Source of the DNA: Psychrobacter glacincola
Lineage (GTDB): Bacteria > Pseudomonadota > Gammaproteobacteria > Pseudomonadales > Moraxellaceae
DNA length: 64,000 bases
NCBI RefSeq assembly: GCF_904846075.1
Contig: NZ_CAJGZH010000002.1
Span: 124,001 to 188,000, forward strand
Direction of reading: 5' to 3'
Below the pieces are notes generated by a model. The model did not search any database. It saw only the letters and a list, made by a program, of their open reading frames with translations, and was not told the origin of the DNA. This document shows positions 39,150-48,814 of this stretch, piece after piece. The position numbers and the translations under genes are program-made. Each line of letters starts with the position of its first letter. The stretch's first letter is position 1.

Positions 39150-40583
39150 ATGCCCTCTCAAAAAGACCCTTCCTCGCCTTTAGAAAACAGCGCTCAAGCA
39201 CCATCTGCTGAACCTGGATTAGAGGCTGCGGCGATCAGTCCTCCGTACAATCCAGACTTTGAAAATGGACGCTGGTTTCCGACATGGCGTCCGTATCAAG
39301 GCGATTTAGATCGTGATCCAGTCGGTATCAATGAATATTTGCCACCGTCAAAAAGCGTGCTATTAGGTGTACAGCATACTTTTGCGATGTTTGGTGCGAC
39401 CGTGCTTGCGCCGCTGTTAATGGGCTTTGATCCCAACTTAGCCATTTTGATGTCAGGTATCTGTACGGTGATGTTCTTTATGATCACTGGTGGGCGCATG
39501 CCGAGCTATTTGGGCTCAAGTTTTGCTTTCATTGGTCCCGTTATCGCTGTGACAGCTTATGCAGGCGCAGGGTTCAATGGTAATTTGAATGTCGCTTTGG
39601 GCGGCATCATGGCTTGCGGTATCATTTATGCGTTAATTGGGCTGCTGGTGATGAAAACGGGTACTGGCTGGATTGAGCGTTTGATGCCGCCTATCGTTAC
39701 TGGTGCTATTGTGATGATTATTGGTCTCAACTTAGCGCCAGTGACCATTCAAGGGGTGTCTGCCAATCAGTTTGATGCTTGGATGGCTACCTTGACTGTA
39801 TTACTCATCAGTGGTGTGGCTGTCTTTACACGTGGTATGCTGCGTCGTCTGCTATTACTGGTTGGTTTAATATTATCCTATTTTGCCTATTTTATCATGA
39901 CCAACGTCATGGGTTTTGGTACGGCGATTGACTTTAGTGGTGTGGCAGCTGCTTCGTGGTTTGGCTTACCTAGTATCCATACGCCTCGCTTTGAGATGAG
40001 TGCTATTATTCTGATTGCGCCTGTGGCCTTTATTTTGGTGGCTGAAAACTTAGGGCATTTTAAGGCTGTCGAAGGTATGACCAAAGCTCGTGTCACGCCT
40101 TATATGGGTCGAGCATTTTTTGCTGATGGTTTGGCAACCACCTTTTCAGCAGGATTTGGCGGTACTGGTGTGACGACTTATGCTGAAAACATCGGTGTGA
40201 TGGCGGTGACTAAGGTGTATAGCACAACAATATTTGTCGTGGCAGGCGTGGTAGCTATTTTGTTAGGGCTATCACCGAAATTTGGTGCCATCATTCAGAC
40301 GATACCAGCCGCTTTATTGGGCGGTGCGTCCATTGTGGTGTTCGGTTTGATTGCTATTGCAGGCGTCAAAATTTGGATAGACAGTCGTATCGACTTTAGC
40401 AAAAACAGCAATCTAATTATCGCGGCCGTGACCGTTATTATGGGTACCGGTAACTTTAGTTTGCATTTAGGCGGCTTTGATTTGGGCGGTATCGGTACGG
40501 CGACTTTGGCAGCGATTGTCTTAAATGCGTTATTTAACCAAGGATCTGAAGCGAAGGCTGCTCATCAATCATTGGCTAAGTAA
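39150..40583 (+). CDS. uraA: NCS2 uracil/xanthine permease
   Basis: A proton-coupled nucleobase transporter with about 14 membrane segments in the 7+7 inverted-repeat fold. GVQHTFAMFGATVLAPLLMGFDP, PSYLGSSFAFIGP, the ALGGIMACGIIYALIG stretch and the substrate-site glutamate in LVAENLGHFKAVEGM, followed by GFGGTGVTTYAENIGVMAVTK, are diagnostic of the UraA/uracil side of NCS2. A 60-residue hydrophilic Pro/Ser-rich N-terminal tail is longer than in E. coli UraA. ATG 39150 has AGGA nine bases upstream. Uracil is more likely than xanthine, by motif. Confidence 0.9.
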   Translation: MPSQKDPSSPLENSAQAPSAEPGLEAAAISPPYNPDFENGRWFPTWRPYQGDLDRDPVGINEYLPPSKSVLLGVQHTFAMFGATVLAPLLMGFDPNLAILMSGICTVMFFMITGGRMPSYLGSSFAFIGPVIAVTAYAGAGFNGNLNVALGGIMACGIIYALIGLLVMKTGTGWIERLMPPIVTGAIVMIIGLNLAPVTIQGVSANQFDAWMATLTVLLISGVAVFTRGMLRRLLLLVGLILSYFAYFIMTNVMGFGTAIDFSGVAAASWFGLPSIHTPRFEMSAIILIAPVAFILVAENLGHFKAVEGMTKARVTPYMGRAFFADGLATTFSAGFGGTGVTTYAENIGVMAVTKVYSTTIFVVAGVVAILLGLSPKFGAIIQTIPAALLGGASIVVFGLIAIAGVKIWIDSRIDFSKNSNLIIAAVTVIMGTGNFSLHLGGFDLGGIGTATLAAIVLNALFNQGSEAKAAHQSLAK

Positions 40584-40643
40584 TCAGCTTTTATGATGCT
40601 GAGGTTTTATACCTATCAGATAACGACGATAACAGCGTATATC

Positions 40644-40695
40644 ACTCCATAAAAAGCGCCCATGCTATCGGTAGCATGGGCGCTTTTTATGGAGT
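40644..40695. terminator. Bidirectional terminator
   Basis: A 24-bp perfect stem: ACTCCATAAAAAGCGCCCAT followed by GCTA, a TCGG loop and the exact complement. It serves the convergent permease and EamA genes. Confidence 0.94.
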
Positions 40696-40730
40696 GGCAG
40701 CAAGTGCACGATAAAAATGCAGAATAAAAG

Positions 40731-41663
40731 CTACTTGTAGTCTCGCTTGTAAAATTTTGAGAAAAACCGATAACGTCGTAGGGCGCGCGGCTTAGGTTTC
40801 AGTGAGCCCAAATAGATTGCAAACATGGTCAACAGAGCACCGCTCCACTGTAAGCTATTAATCGGTTTGTCCAGCCAGCTATAATCAATGACCAGTGCGG
40901 CAATGGGTTCTGATAATAATAATAACCCAGTTAACGCCAAAGACAGCTTAGGAATGGAGTAAGCAATTAAACCCCATGCCAAGCACTGCATCACTGTACC
41001 GTAGATGAGCACCCAGCCAATCTCAGACCAAGTGTTTGGCAAAATATGACCCATATCAAACACAAACATGGGAACAATCATCGCCAATACACCACCGATA
41101 CTAATCAGCTGCATCAGCATAAATATGGGTGTGGGTTCAGTATCATGGGTCTTACGGATAAAGGTCATCGATGCCGCTAGCATTGCCCCTGAAACGATAC
41201 CAGTGATGAACCCCCAAGTGGCGGCGCTGTTATGCGCAAACTCAGGACTGCCTATCATGGCCACACCAAACATGGCTAAAAACAAACTGATGAGCTGCAA
41301 TATAGATTGGCGTTCATTAAAATATAAGAACCCAATGGCGGCTAAAAAGAAAATCTGTAGGCTATTCAGTAAAGTTGAGATGCCAGGGCCGACTGCATAA
41401 ATACTCTCGTGCCAGAGCGCCAGATCTAAGCCTAAAAAGACACCTGATAATAAACCATAAAAAATAGCGCGCCTTGAGCGGGGTAGACGCTGTCCCATGA
41501 TTTTGGCCAATACAGCGAATACGACACCTGAAATAGCCAAGCGCCAAAATGCCATTGCCCAACCGCCAATATCAACGTGAGCGACAATCAAACTACCTAG
41601 ACCAAAGATAATACAACCAATGACCAACCCAGTAGAGGCAGAGCGTGAAGAAGCAATCGCCAT
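40731..41663 (-). CDS. EamA (DMT superfamily) transporter
   Basis: A ten-helix inner-membrane drug/metabolite transporter of 310 residues composed of two EamA repeats. Membrane segments are visible as LVIGCIIFGLGSLIVA, FAVLAKIMG followed by GLLSGVFLGLDLALWHES, FFLAAIGFLYFNERQS and, in the second half, WGFITGIVSGAMLAASMTF and MQCLAWGLIAYSIPKLSLAL. The C-terminal tail is basic. The substrate cannot be read from sequence; members export amino acids or other metabolites. Confidence 0.88.
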   Translation of the reverse strand: MAIASSRSASTGLVIGCIIFGLGSLIVAHVDIGGWAMAFWRLAISGVVFAVLAKIMGQRLPRSRRAIFYGLLSGVFLGLDLALWHESIYAVGPGISTLLNSLQIFFLAAIGFLYFNERQSILQLISLFLAMFGVAMIGSPEFAHNSAATWGFITGIVSGAMLAASMTFIRKTHDTEPTPIFMLMQLISIGGVLAMIVPMFVFDMGHILPNTWSEIGWVLIYGTVMQCLAWGLIAYSIPKLSLALTGLLLLSEPIAALVIDYSWLDKPINSLQWSGALLTMFAIYLGSLKPKPRALRRYRFFSKFYKRDYK

Positions 41664-42067
41664 ATAATGTCCTTATATCCATATTATTATTTTATCTTAC
41701 TGTATCAACGATGACGCCAATGAATACTGACGCTAATACAAGCCGTATTGTCTAGGTTTTGACGCTAAAATGAAATGGTCAAACCATCATTTATGCTTAT
41801 TGTTTGATTTATTATCAAGATATTAGGTTTTATCTCTGTATATGCTAGGTATAAAATCAATGATGACCTTAAGCTTCACTCATATAAGAAAATCTCTATA
41901 ACAATACGAATATATGGTGGAGACATCCTTACAGGAACGATGTTGGCGTGGTTATCACTATTTGTTAATCTAGTGGTTTATAATCTCTGTAGTGGCATAA
42001 TAAAACAGGATAGTTTCTTATTAGTCTTTACCTCAAGTACTTCAATACCATTAGCCTAGGTTCATCT
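41664..42067. other. Divergent intergenic region EamA / WG-repeat gene
   Basis: About 400 bases. It must contain promoters for both neighbours. No gene or structured element was recognised. Confidence 0.4.
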
Positions 42068-43069
42068 ATGTTGCGACGTTCATTATCCCTACAACAACGA
42101 CTATCGACATCTGGTTTTGCTATAGCCATCTTTGCTAGTACGCTATTTATGGCGCCAAGCGTACAAGCGGCCAGTTGCAAAATTCCAAAAAGTTATTATA
42201 AAAACGTGGCTTGTACGGCAAATAGCGGCTATTTTTTGGCGACAAAAGATTTCGGCGCGCCAGTTGCTCTGATTAATAGTAAGGGCAAAAGCGTCGTTGA
42301 TTTATCACGTTATCAAAAAGTCGATGCCAGTAAGATATCGGCAGGTTTACTGCCTGTATTGCGCAATGGTCATGTCGGTTATCTTAATATGCAAGGTCGT
42401 GAAGTAGTACCTGCGATGTATGATGTGCTTAAAGAAGGACAGGGTTGGGCGCGTCCCGTCTCTAACGGGCGTATCGTGGTAAAGCAGGATGGTAAATATG
42501 GGGTCATTACTACTAGTAACAAAACCATCGTGCCGTTTTCATCCGCGATTAGTGACATTGATGATTACCAAAATGGTGTCGCCCGTGTACGTAAAAATCA
42601 AGCGATCAGTTGGATTGATGAAAACGGCAAAACGACCAGTGACCCAAATGGTAGTAACAACGAGCAATCCACGACGCCACGAGCACCTGCCAGCGCTAAT
42701 GGCAATGCATCCTCATCCAACCAGACACTTCCCAATCGCTTTACGATGCTACAACCGCGTCAGCAAGATGGCAAATGGGGGTTTATCGATGATAATAATG
42801 TGACCATGATTACCTATTCTTTTGACGAGGTGCGTCCCTTTGCCGAAGGCTTGGCTGGCGTGCGCATCGATGAAAACTGGGGCTTTGTTAATCTTGGTGG
42901 CGAGTTGGTGATTCCTTTTCGCTTTGCCAATAGCGGTGTGTCAGCTGGTGATCTTTATCAAGGCAAACCCGCCTTCACCTTTACTGGTGGTAAAGCGTGG
43001 ATTGGCAATCTAAAAAACGGCAATAAAATGTGTATCGATAAAGAGGGCACAGGAGTGGGCTGTGATTAA
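42068..43069 (+). CDS. Secreted WG-repeat protein
   Basis: A 333-residue exported protein. The first 34 residues form a Sec signal (basic start, hydrophobic AIFASTLFMAPS, cut after VQA). The mature part carries WG-type repeats: GHVGYLNMQGREVVPAMYD, DGKYGVITTSNKTIVPF, DGKWGFIDDNNVTMITYSFD and ENWGFVNLGGELVIPFRF. A disordered Asn/Ser/Thr/Pro linker lies at about 197-222. Four cysteines in the mature ends (CKIPKSYYKNVAC and CIDKEGTGVGC) suggest disulfides and hence a periplasmic location. WG repeats are protein-binding beta modules; no specific partner is known. Confidence 0.85.
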   Translation: MLRRSLSLQQRLSTSGFAIAIFASTLFMAPSVQAASCKIPKSYYKNVACTANSGYFLATKDFGAPVALINSKGKSVVDLSRYQKVDASKISAGLLPVLRNGHVGYLNMQGREVVPAMYDVLKEGQGWARPVSNGRIVVKQDGKYGVITTSNKTIVPFSSAISDIDDYQNGVARVRKNQAISWIDENGKTTSDPNGSNNEQSTTPRAPASANGNASSSNQTLPNRFTMLQPRQQDGKWGFIDDNNVTMITYSFDEVRPFAEGLAGVRIDENWGFVNLGGELVIPFRFANSGVSAGDLYQGKPAFTFTGGKAWIGNLKNGNKMCIDKEGTGVGCD

Positions 43070-43127
43070 GCGGCGCGTCCAAATATAAAGACCTACATGA
43101 TCTAATGACCTAGGTAAAATATCCAGC

Positions 43128-43183
43128 ATAAAAAAGAGCGTAAATCCTACTATTGATTCATAGGGTTTACGCTCTTTTTTATG
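43128..43183. terminator. Terminator between WG-repeat gene and alpha/beta hydrolase
   Basis: A hairpin with arms AAAAAAGAGCGTAAATCCTA and its near-complement ending in TTTTTT. A-runs and T-runs on opposite sides make it usable in both directions for the convergent pair. Confidence 0.9.
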
Positions 43184-43202
43184 AATTGTGTGACAACTAA
43201 AA

Positions 43203-44231
43203 TTATTCGTCTAATAAATGATTGCTGATTAAATCGACCATATAAGGTTGATAGTATTCAGGAATATCATGCGCCATGCCTTCGATTAAATGAAACTTGG
43301 CATTCGGAATGGTCTTGGCAACCACACGACCTTGTGAGGCGGGCAGTAGTCCATCTGCGCTACCATGCAGTACGATAGTCGGCGCTTTGACTTGCTTGCT
43401 AAACCTGCTAATAGAGCCTGATGCCAAGATAGCATTGAGCTGTTGTACCGTGCCGAGCGGATGAAAGTTGCGCTGATAACGCAATTTGGCAATTTCACGC
43501 ACCATACGTACGTTGACATGCCCAGGCGTACCGACTGTCTTCATAAACCACACGCTATGGCGCACGATATCGCGCTCAGAATGACTTTCAGGGCGGTTGA
43601 TCAGGGTATATAGCTGCCTAGGTTTTGGTGGTTTTAAAAATGCACGGTTGGTCGTGGTAAACATCAACGCCATGCGCTGTACTAAACTTGGATAACGTGC
43701 CGCTACGATTTGCGCAATCATGCCGCCCATCGAAGCCCCAATCAGATGGGTTTTCCCCAACTGCAACGCCTTAATCAAACGAGCGGTATCTTCTGCCATA
43801 TCTGTTAAATTATAAGCCACTTGCGTACCTTTATTGGACAACCCCGTTTGCAGGCGCATCATCATTTTTAGCTGACTGATACGCGGTAGTCCATCAATCT
43901 GCACTTTAGAAGACAGACCAATATCACGATTATCAAAACGAATGACAAAAAAACCGGCATCAATAAGGCGCTTGATAAAATTATCTGGCCAAAATATCAT
44001 CTGTGAGCCAAGTCCCATAATCATGAGCAGTGGTGGATCATTAGAATTGCCACCTGCCTCAACACACAGCTCAATGCCATCGCCGATATCAATCATTGAT
44101 TGATACAGATGCTTGCTAAGGTCAGAGTCTCGCCATTGGTGCGCGCCAAACTTTTGCCACTCAGGAGTAGGGTAGCCACCTAAGTCTTCTTGTAGGGTTG
44201 CCGATGGTTTGATGTCATTCGATGTTGTCAT
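43203..44231 (-). CDS. Alpha/beta hydrolase
   Basis: A serine hydrolase of 342 residues. The oxyanion/loop region is LLMIMGLGSQMIFW, the nucleophile elbow is GASMGG (G-x-S-x-G), the acid lies in VLHGSADGLLP and the catalytic histidine in GMAHDIPEYY. The order and spacing are normal for soluble esterases or peptidases of this fold. It starts 27 bases after a rubredoxin gene read in the same direction, so the pair is probably an operon. No signal peptide. Substrate unknown. Confidence 0.86.
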   Translation of the reverse strand: MTTSNDIKPSATLQEDLGGYPTPEWQKFGAHQWRDSDLSKHLYQSMIDIGDGIELCVEAGGNSNDPPLLMIMGLGSQMIFWPDNFIKRLIDAGFFVIRFDNRDIGLSSKVQIDGLPRISQLKMMMRLQTGLSNKGTQVAYNLTDMAEDTARLIKALQLGKTHLIGASMGGMIAQIVAARYPSLVQRMALMFTTTNRAFLKPPKPRQLYTLINRPESHSERDIVRHSVWFMKTVGTPGHVNVRMVREIAKLRYQRNFHPLGTVQQLNAILASGSISRFSKQVKAPTIVLHGSADGLLPASQGRVVAKTIPNAKFHLIEGMAHDIPEYYQPYMVDLISNHLLDE

Positions 44232-44258
44232 GAAGTGTCCTAATTAGAGGGTCGTCTA

Positions 44259-44423
44259 TTACAGCTCAAGCATCTCAAAATCAAGCTTGCCCACACCGCA
44301 CTCTGGGCAGGTCCAATCATCAGGGATGTCATCCCATTTAGTGCCTGGCGCAATCCCTTCTTCGGGACAGCCGAGTGCTTCATCATATATCCAGCCGCAG
44401 ACGATACATTCATAACGTTTCAT
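44259..44423 (-). CDS. Rubredoxin
   Basis: A 54-residue electron-transfer protein. Translation begins [20 protein letters not shown], continues [20 protein letters not shown] and ends KLDFEMLEL. The two CxxCG pairs that bind the single iron (C6-x2-C9-G and C39-x2-C42-G) and the aromatic core (Y4, W11, Y13, W30, W37) are all present. In related genera rubredoxins pass electrons to alkane hydroxylase or oxygen-stress enzymes, but no such gene is seen in the window. The alpha/beta hydrolase follows 27 bases later. Confidence 0.93.
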   Translation of the reverse strand: MKRYECIVCGWIYDEALGCPEEGIAPGTKWDDIPDDWTCPECGVGKLDFEMLEL

Positions 44424-44778
44424 AAATAGTCCTATCGAGCATTATCAGTGTTTATAATCCGTGTTACAGGGTGTTTTTGACGTGCATACTTGCAACCACA
44501 GCCGTTAAATGAGACTGTAAAAGCGCACATAGTTTAGCATATAACCGTGATTTTCGTCGTTAAGTTTACACTTGTATATTGAGATTGATTGGTTTTTATC
44601 AAGGGGTTTAGGTCTTCTGTCTGTCAGTAAGCACCTGTACGCTTACGTGCGCAACTGCGATATTTCTATCAATTATGTTATAATAAGCGCCGCTAAATTC
44701 ACAGTATTAGCCATCATTTATCGTTGATATATTATTATCTAAATTACATTATCTAAGTCATATACGCTAAGGGTTACC
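44424..44778. other. Divergent intergenic region rubredoxin / apt
   Basis: About 355 bases. A perfect minus-10 hexamer TATAAT lies at 44679-44684 in the direction of apt, about 95 bases before its start, but no good minus-35 was found at the right distance. Nothing else was recognised. Confidence 0.4.
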
Positions 44779-45348
44779 ATGAGCATTAATGCTGCCGCTA
44801 CATCTAAAAATGTCGAAAATGAGTCGTCTAATAAGCTCAATACGGATCATCCCTTCTGGCAAGTGATTCGCACAGTACCAGACTTCCCGAAAGTCGGCAT
44901 TGATTTTTATGATATTACGCCGTTACTGCGCAGTCATATTAATGAGGTGATAGATGCATTGCTCGCCGCACTGCCTGAAGGTGTGATGGACGAGGTAGAT
45001 TGTCTAGGGGCAGTTGAAGCGCGTGGTTTTGTCTTTGCAAGTTTGCTTGCAGGTCGATTGGGCAAAGGGATGATTTTGCTACGTAAACCCGGTAAGCTGC
45101 CACCGCCCGTTGCCAATAAAGCGTATGCTCTAGAATATGGTAAAGACACGCTTGAGATGCAAAACAATCTACCGCCTGAGCGCGTGCTATTGGTCGATGA
45201 TATTTTAGCCACAGGTGGCACTTTAACCACCGCTTATGAGCTGTGTAAATCGGCAGACCATACCGTGGTGGGGGCGTTAGTATTGCTAGATTTGGTTGAT
45301 TTGCATGGCGAATTTCCAGTGCCTGTCTATACGGTTTTAAAGGCTTAA
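44779..45348 (+). CDS. apt: Adenine phosphoribosyltransferase
   Basis: Purine salvage: adenine plus PRPP gives AMP. 189 residues, slightly longer than usual because of a polar 18-residue N-terminal extension. FPKVGIDFYDITPLL opens the domain. VEARGFVFAS and the PRPP-binding loop VLLVDDILATGGTLTTAYEL (two acids and the TGGT turn) are diagnostic. KPGKLPP is also conserved. ATG 44779 follows AAGGG at a normal distance. The downstream gene is convergent. Confidence 0.95.
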   Translation: MSINAAATSKNVENESSNKLNTDHPFWQVIRTVPDFPKVGIDFYDITPLLRSHINEVIDALLAALPEGVMDEVDCLGAVEARGFVFASLLAGRLGKGMILLRKPGKLPPPVANKAYALEYGKDTLEMQNNLPPERVLLVDDILATGGTLTTAYELCKSADHTVVGALVLLDLVDLHGEFPVPVYTVLKA

Positions 45349-45388
45349 AACTGGCAACGCTTTTTTAATTGCCTGTATTTGCTTTGTC

Positions 45389-45865
45389 TTAACGTACGTT
45401 ACTTGTCTTGCTGGTAAGGTAAGTTTTACACGCCTGTTCTATTAGCATACGACTAATCGTTTTTGGCTTGGTTATCTTAAAATCTTTGGTGGTTAATATG
45501 GGTTTTTCTGATTGCCAAGATTCTAATACCTTATTATTGGCATCATAGTTAACGTAAGCGCGTTTATAGTAACTGGCGTCTTTACAAGAGATGAGCAATT
45601 GCTGATCGCTATGATGAATCGCTTTTTCTTTACCTTCCTTATCTACTTTTGTTTCATCTTTTTGTGCAGGGTATGTTCTGCGGATAGATACGGTGATGTT
45701 TTCGACATTTTTTTCGTCTATGATATTGATGTCGGAGCTTTCAATAGAGTCCAAGTCTAAGCTAAAAATTGATCCAGTAGGACTTTCTGATATTTTTGAC
45801 CAGTTCACTGCATGCGTGCTGACTGCTAGAACACCACCCACTAATAACACTGATAGCCGTTTCAT
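45389..45865 (-). CDS. Exported adhesin-E-like protein
   Basis: A 158-residue secreted protein. The N terminus is MKRLSVLLVGGVLAVSTHA, a clear Sec signal cut after THA. The mature part begins VNWSKISESPTGSIFSLDLDSI, a pattern of the surface-adhesin protein E family (PF16747-like), and has one pair of cysteines (SCKDASYY and EQACKTYL) that may form a disulfide. It is very hydrophilic with many Lys, Asp and Ser. ATG 45865 is chosen because AAGG lies eight bases upstream; the frame continues two codons to a TTG. The family call is tentative. Confidence 0.6.
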   Translation of the reverse strand: MKRLSVLLVGGVLAVSTHAVNWSKISESPTGSIFSLDLDSIESSDINIIDEKNVENITVSIRRTYPAQKDETKVDKEGKEKAIHHSDQQLLISCKDASYYKRAYVNYDANNKVLESWQSEKPILTTKDFKITKPKTISRMLIEQACKTYLTSKTSNVR

Positions 45866-46007
45866 AATCAAGCCTTGCTTCTTGTTGTGAGAAGTGAGCC
45901 ATGATAGCCAACTTACTATTAGCAGGCAAATTTCTTTTATAACCTGCGACTGAGGTTTGTAAAATGTTGATCATACTCATCACTGTTTATAACGCTCGAC
46001 GCTCATA

Positions 46008-46949
46008 TCAATGACGCATCGCTGCTAACATCTGAGCAAGCTCATCACGAGCACCAATAAAGCCGTCGATACCTTTTGGTAATAAATCTTGTGTAACCGT
46101 GTCTTGTTGATAGGCGCTACTATATTCCTCTCGCGTTAGACTCACGCGTTTCATGTCGGCTACATCTAATGACATGCTAGGTGACAGTTGCTGTATCACC
46201 TCAGTATCCATCGCTGCCAGCGCGTCGATAAGGTCAGGCGCGATGGTCAATAGATCACACCCTGCTAGCGCTAATATCTGTTCAGTCGAGCGAAAGCTTG
46301 CGCCCATCACTTGCGTATTATAGTTATGCTGCTTGTAGTATTGATAAATGCGCTTTACAGACTGCACGCCCATATCATCAGAAGCGGGCACGTTTTGACG
46401 ATTTTGTTGGCGTTTTTGCCAGTCTAAAATACGACCAACGAAAGGCGATATCAATGTCACACCTGCATCGGCACAGGCAATTGCTTGATGCTGTCCAAAT
46501 AACAACGTTAAATTGCAGTGAATATTTTGGGTTTCAAGATAGCGTGCTGCCTCAATCCCTTGCCATGTCGCGGCCATTTTAATTAATACGCGCTCTGAGT
46601 TAACCCCTGCTTTTTGGTAAGCTTCCATAAATACTAAGGCTTTATCAATCGTCGCCTGAGTGTCATAAGACAAACGAGCATCCACTTCGGTAGAGACGCG
46701 GCCTTGAATAAGCTCTAAAATATCACAGCCAACCTGAATGGTCAGCGCGTCAATCACTGCATCTATATTGCCATTATGACGACTCATGGTTTCTGACAGC
46801 ATGCCTTGGTTGTCAGGATGGAGGAGTGCTTTGGTAATGAGGCTTGGATTGGTGGTCGCATCGATAGGTTTTAAGCGCGCAATGGCGGCAAGGTCACCAG
46901 TATCAGCGACAATGGTGGTCATGGTACGAAGCTGTTGTAATGCGCTCAT
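46008..46949 (-). CDS. tal: Transaldolase
   Basis: Non-oxidative pentose-phosphate pathway enzyme: transfers dihydroxyacetone between sedoheptulose-7-phosphate and glyceraldehyde-3-phosphate. The 313 residues begin with TTIVADTGDLAAI and carry DATTNPSLI. The Schiff-base lysine is in RVLIKMAATWQGI, with LLFGQHQAIACADAG, and SFVGRILDW completes the phosphate site. Length and order match TalA/TalB. The gene ends close to the adhesin-E-like gene in the same direction. Confidence 0.95.
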   Translation of the reverse strand: MSALQQLRTMTTIVADTGDLAAIARLKPIDATTNPSLITKALLHPDNQGMLSETMSRHNGNIDAVIDALTIQVGCDILELIQGRVSTEVDARLSYDTQATIDKALVFMEAYQKAGVNSERVLIKMAATWQGIEAARYLETQNIHCNLTLLFGQHQAIACADAGVTLISPFVGRILDWQKRQQNRQNVPASDDMGVQSVKRIYQYYKQHNYNTQVMGASFRSTEQILALAGCDLLTIAPDLIDALAAMDTEVIQQLSPSMSLDVADMKRVSLTREEYSSAYQQDTVTQDLLPKGIDGFIGARDELAQMLAAMRH

Positions 46950-47469
46950 CAGATATCCTTTTTGATCAAAAACAGATTGTGTTCAGTTACGTGGTAATTT
47001 TCTACTTTATAGTGCTATTTGCTATCAGTTTTAGACTGTAACATAGTTTTGAGTGGATGTTCCTTCATAGTTTTGCCGTGCATCGCTGCCATATTGCCTC
47101 TGTTTGCCAATATTGACGAATTTACGCGCATTTACACATGGGCACTGTCGATAGTTTTTGTTATAGTAGAGCGGGTCAGCGATCTGGCTGCTACATTTGC
47201 ATGCTGGTGTGTGTGACTAACATACGGCAATAGTAGACGATAGCGCTCGCCGTGCAGGGTGCTTTTGAGAGGCTGCCTGCTATTTAGTGTGATTCCTATC
47301 GAATATCATTGCTAGTATGCTTGACACCTTTGACCGTCATTGAGTGCTGATTCAATAATGAAATGATTGGTTGTCGATAATTAGAAATACTTGAAGCCTT
47401 CAAAGTTAAAAAAGCAGTACCTAACTAGTAAAAAACTCAGTAATAATTTTAGAAAAAGGATAGGCGGTA
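46950..47469. other. Intergenic region upstream of pheA
   Basis: About 520 bases between divergent tal and pheA, with no supported gene. A 65-codon frame at 47019-47216 has no ribosome binding site and is probably chance. I looked for a leader peptide rich in Phe before pheA and did not find a convincing one. Confidence 0.4.
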
Positions 47470-48651
47470 ATGAGTGAGCAGTCATCAGAGCAAAACATGG
47501 ATAAGCTAAATCAAGCCATCGCAGGGGCTAACGATACTGCAACTGAAAAAGCATTTTTGGACGATATTCGCCAAAGTATTGATACAGTAGACTGCGAAAT
47601 CCAGACATTGATTAATAACCGTGCCAAGTTGGCTCAGCAAGTGGCCGCAGTAAAGAAACAACACATTGTCAATAACCCGACTGCCGACAATAGCAATCCT
47701 ATTTTTTATCGCCCTGAGCGTGAAGCGCAAGTGCTAAAAGCGGTGATGGAACGCAACACAGGTCCGATCGCTGATGACAAAATGGCGCGGTTGTTCCGTG
47801 AAATTATGTCGGTCTGCCTTGACTTAGAAGCACCGCAGCGCATTGCTTTCTTAGGACCAGTAGGTACTTTTACTCATGCTGCTGCGCTCAAGCATTTCGG
47901 TAAAGCCGCTGATACCGTACCAATGACCACCATCACTGATGTATTCCGTGAAGTTGAAGCAGGCACAGCGATGTATGGTGTGGTGCCAGTCGAAAACTCG
48001 TCTGAGGGTGTGGTTAACCATACGTTAGATGGATTTTTGTCTTCTACCTTAAAGATAATTGGAGAAGTTGAGCTGCCGATTCATCAGAATTTCTTGGTCG
48101 CTGAACATACCAAACTTGATGGTTTAAGCCGTATTTACTCGCATCAGCAGTCACTAGCGCAGTGTCGTCATTGGCTCGATGTCAATTACCCGAATGTCGA
48201 GCGCGTGGCGGTATCGAGCAACGGCGAAGCGGCCCGCCGCTTGAAAAACGAATGGCATTCAGCGGCAATCGCAGGTGATGTGGCTGCTGCTGAATATGGC
48301 TTGCATAAGCTATATTCAAATATCGAAGACAACCCGAGCAATACCACGCGATTCCTTATCATCGGTCACGAAGCGATTGCGCCATCAGGTCAGGATAAAA
48401 CGTCTATCGTCGTATCAGCACATGACAAAGCGGGTGCATTGATCGAGATTTTGAAGCCTTTGTCTTATCATGGCGTGTCGATGACCAGTATCGAAACCCG
48501 TCCTGAGCGTCCGAATAAGTGGGCATACGTGTTTTTCATCGATATGAATGGTCATATTGACGAGCCAAACGTCAGCGCTGCTATCGCTGATATCCGTCCG
48601 TTGGTAAAAGATGTGCGTGTTCTAGGTTCTTATCCAAAAGCAGTGCTATAG
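47470..48651 (+). CDS. pheA: Bifunctional chorismate mutase / prephenate dehydratase
   Basis: Makes phenylpyruvate from chorismate. The 393 residues hold an AroQ-type chorismate mutase (about 25-115, with DDIRQSIDTVDCEIQTLI and FYRPEREAQVLK), then the dehydratase with FLGPVGTFTHAA and the catalytic Thr in SNTTRFLIIG. The C-terminal ACT domain carries SIETRPERPNKWAYVFFID, the phenylalanine-feedback site. ATG 47470 has AAGGA nine bases upstream. It heads the aromatic cluster pheA, hisC, tyrA-aroA. No attenuator was seen. Confidence 0.95.
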   Translation: MSEQSSEQNMDKLNQAIAGANDTATEKAFLDDIRQSIDTVDCEIQTLINNRAKLAQQVAAVKKQHIVNNPTADNSNPIFYRPEREAQVLKAVMERNTGPIADDKMARLFREIMSVCLDLEAPQRIAFLGPVGTFTHAAALKHFGKAADTVPMTTITDVFREVEAGTAMYGVVPVENSSEGVVNHTLDGFLSSTLKIIGEVELPIHQNFLVAEHTKLDGLSRIYSHQQSLAQCRHWLDVNYPNVERVAVSSNGEAARRLKNEWHSAAIAGDVAAAEYGLHKLYSNIEDNPSNTTRFLIIGHEAIAPSGQDKTSIVVSAHDKAGALIEILKPLSYHGVSMTSIETRPERPNKWAYVFFIDMNGHIDEPNVSAAIADIRPLVKDVRVLGSYPKAVL

Positions 48652-48814
48652 TCCCTCTACTGTAAAAGAGTCATGGCGTTTACCTTGCGTGAAGCATCAC
48701 ATAATCATCTGCACTCGGTTGCCTTGGTTACCCTTGACTCGCTCTGAAATTGAACCAACGATATAACGCCGAATGGCTCACATCACTTGCCAAAATCATA
48801 TCTAAGGATAAATC

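Noticed and set aside
47019-47216. 65-codon frame upstream of pheA, considered as leader peptide
   Set aside because: It is too long, not especially rich in Phe, and not followed by alternative hairpins.
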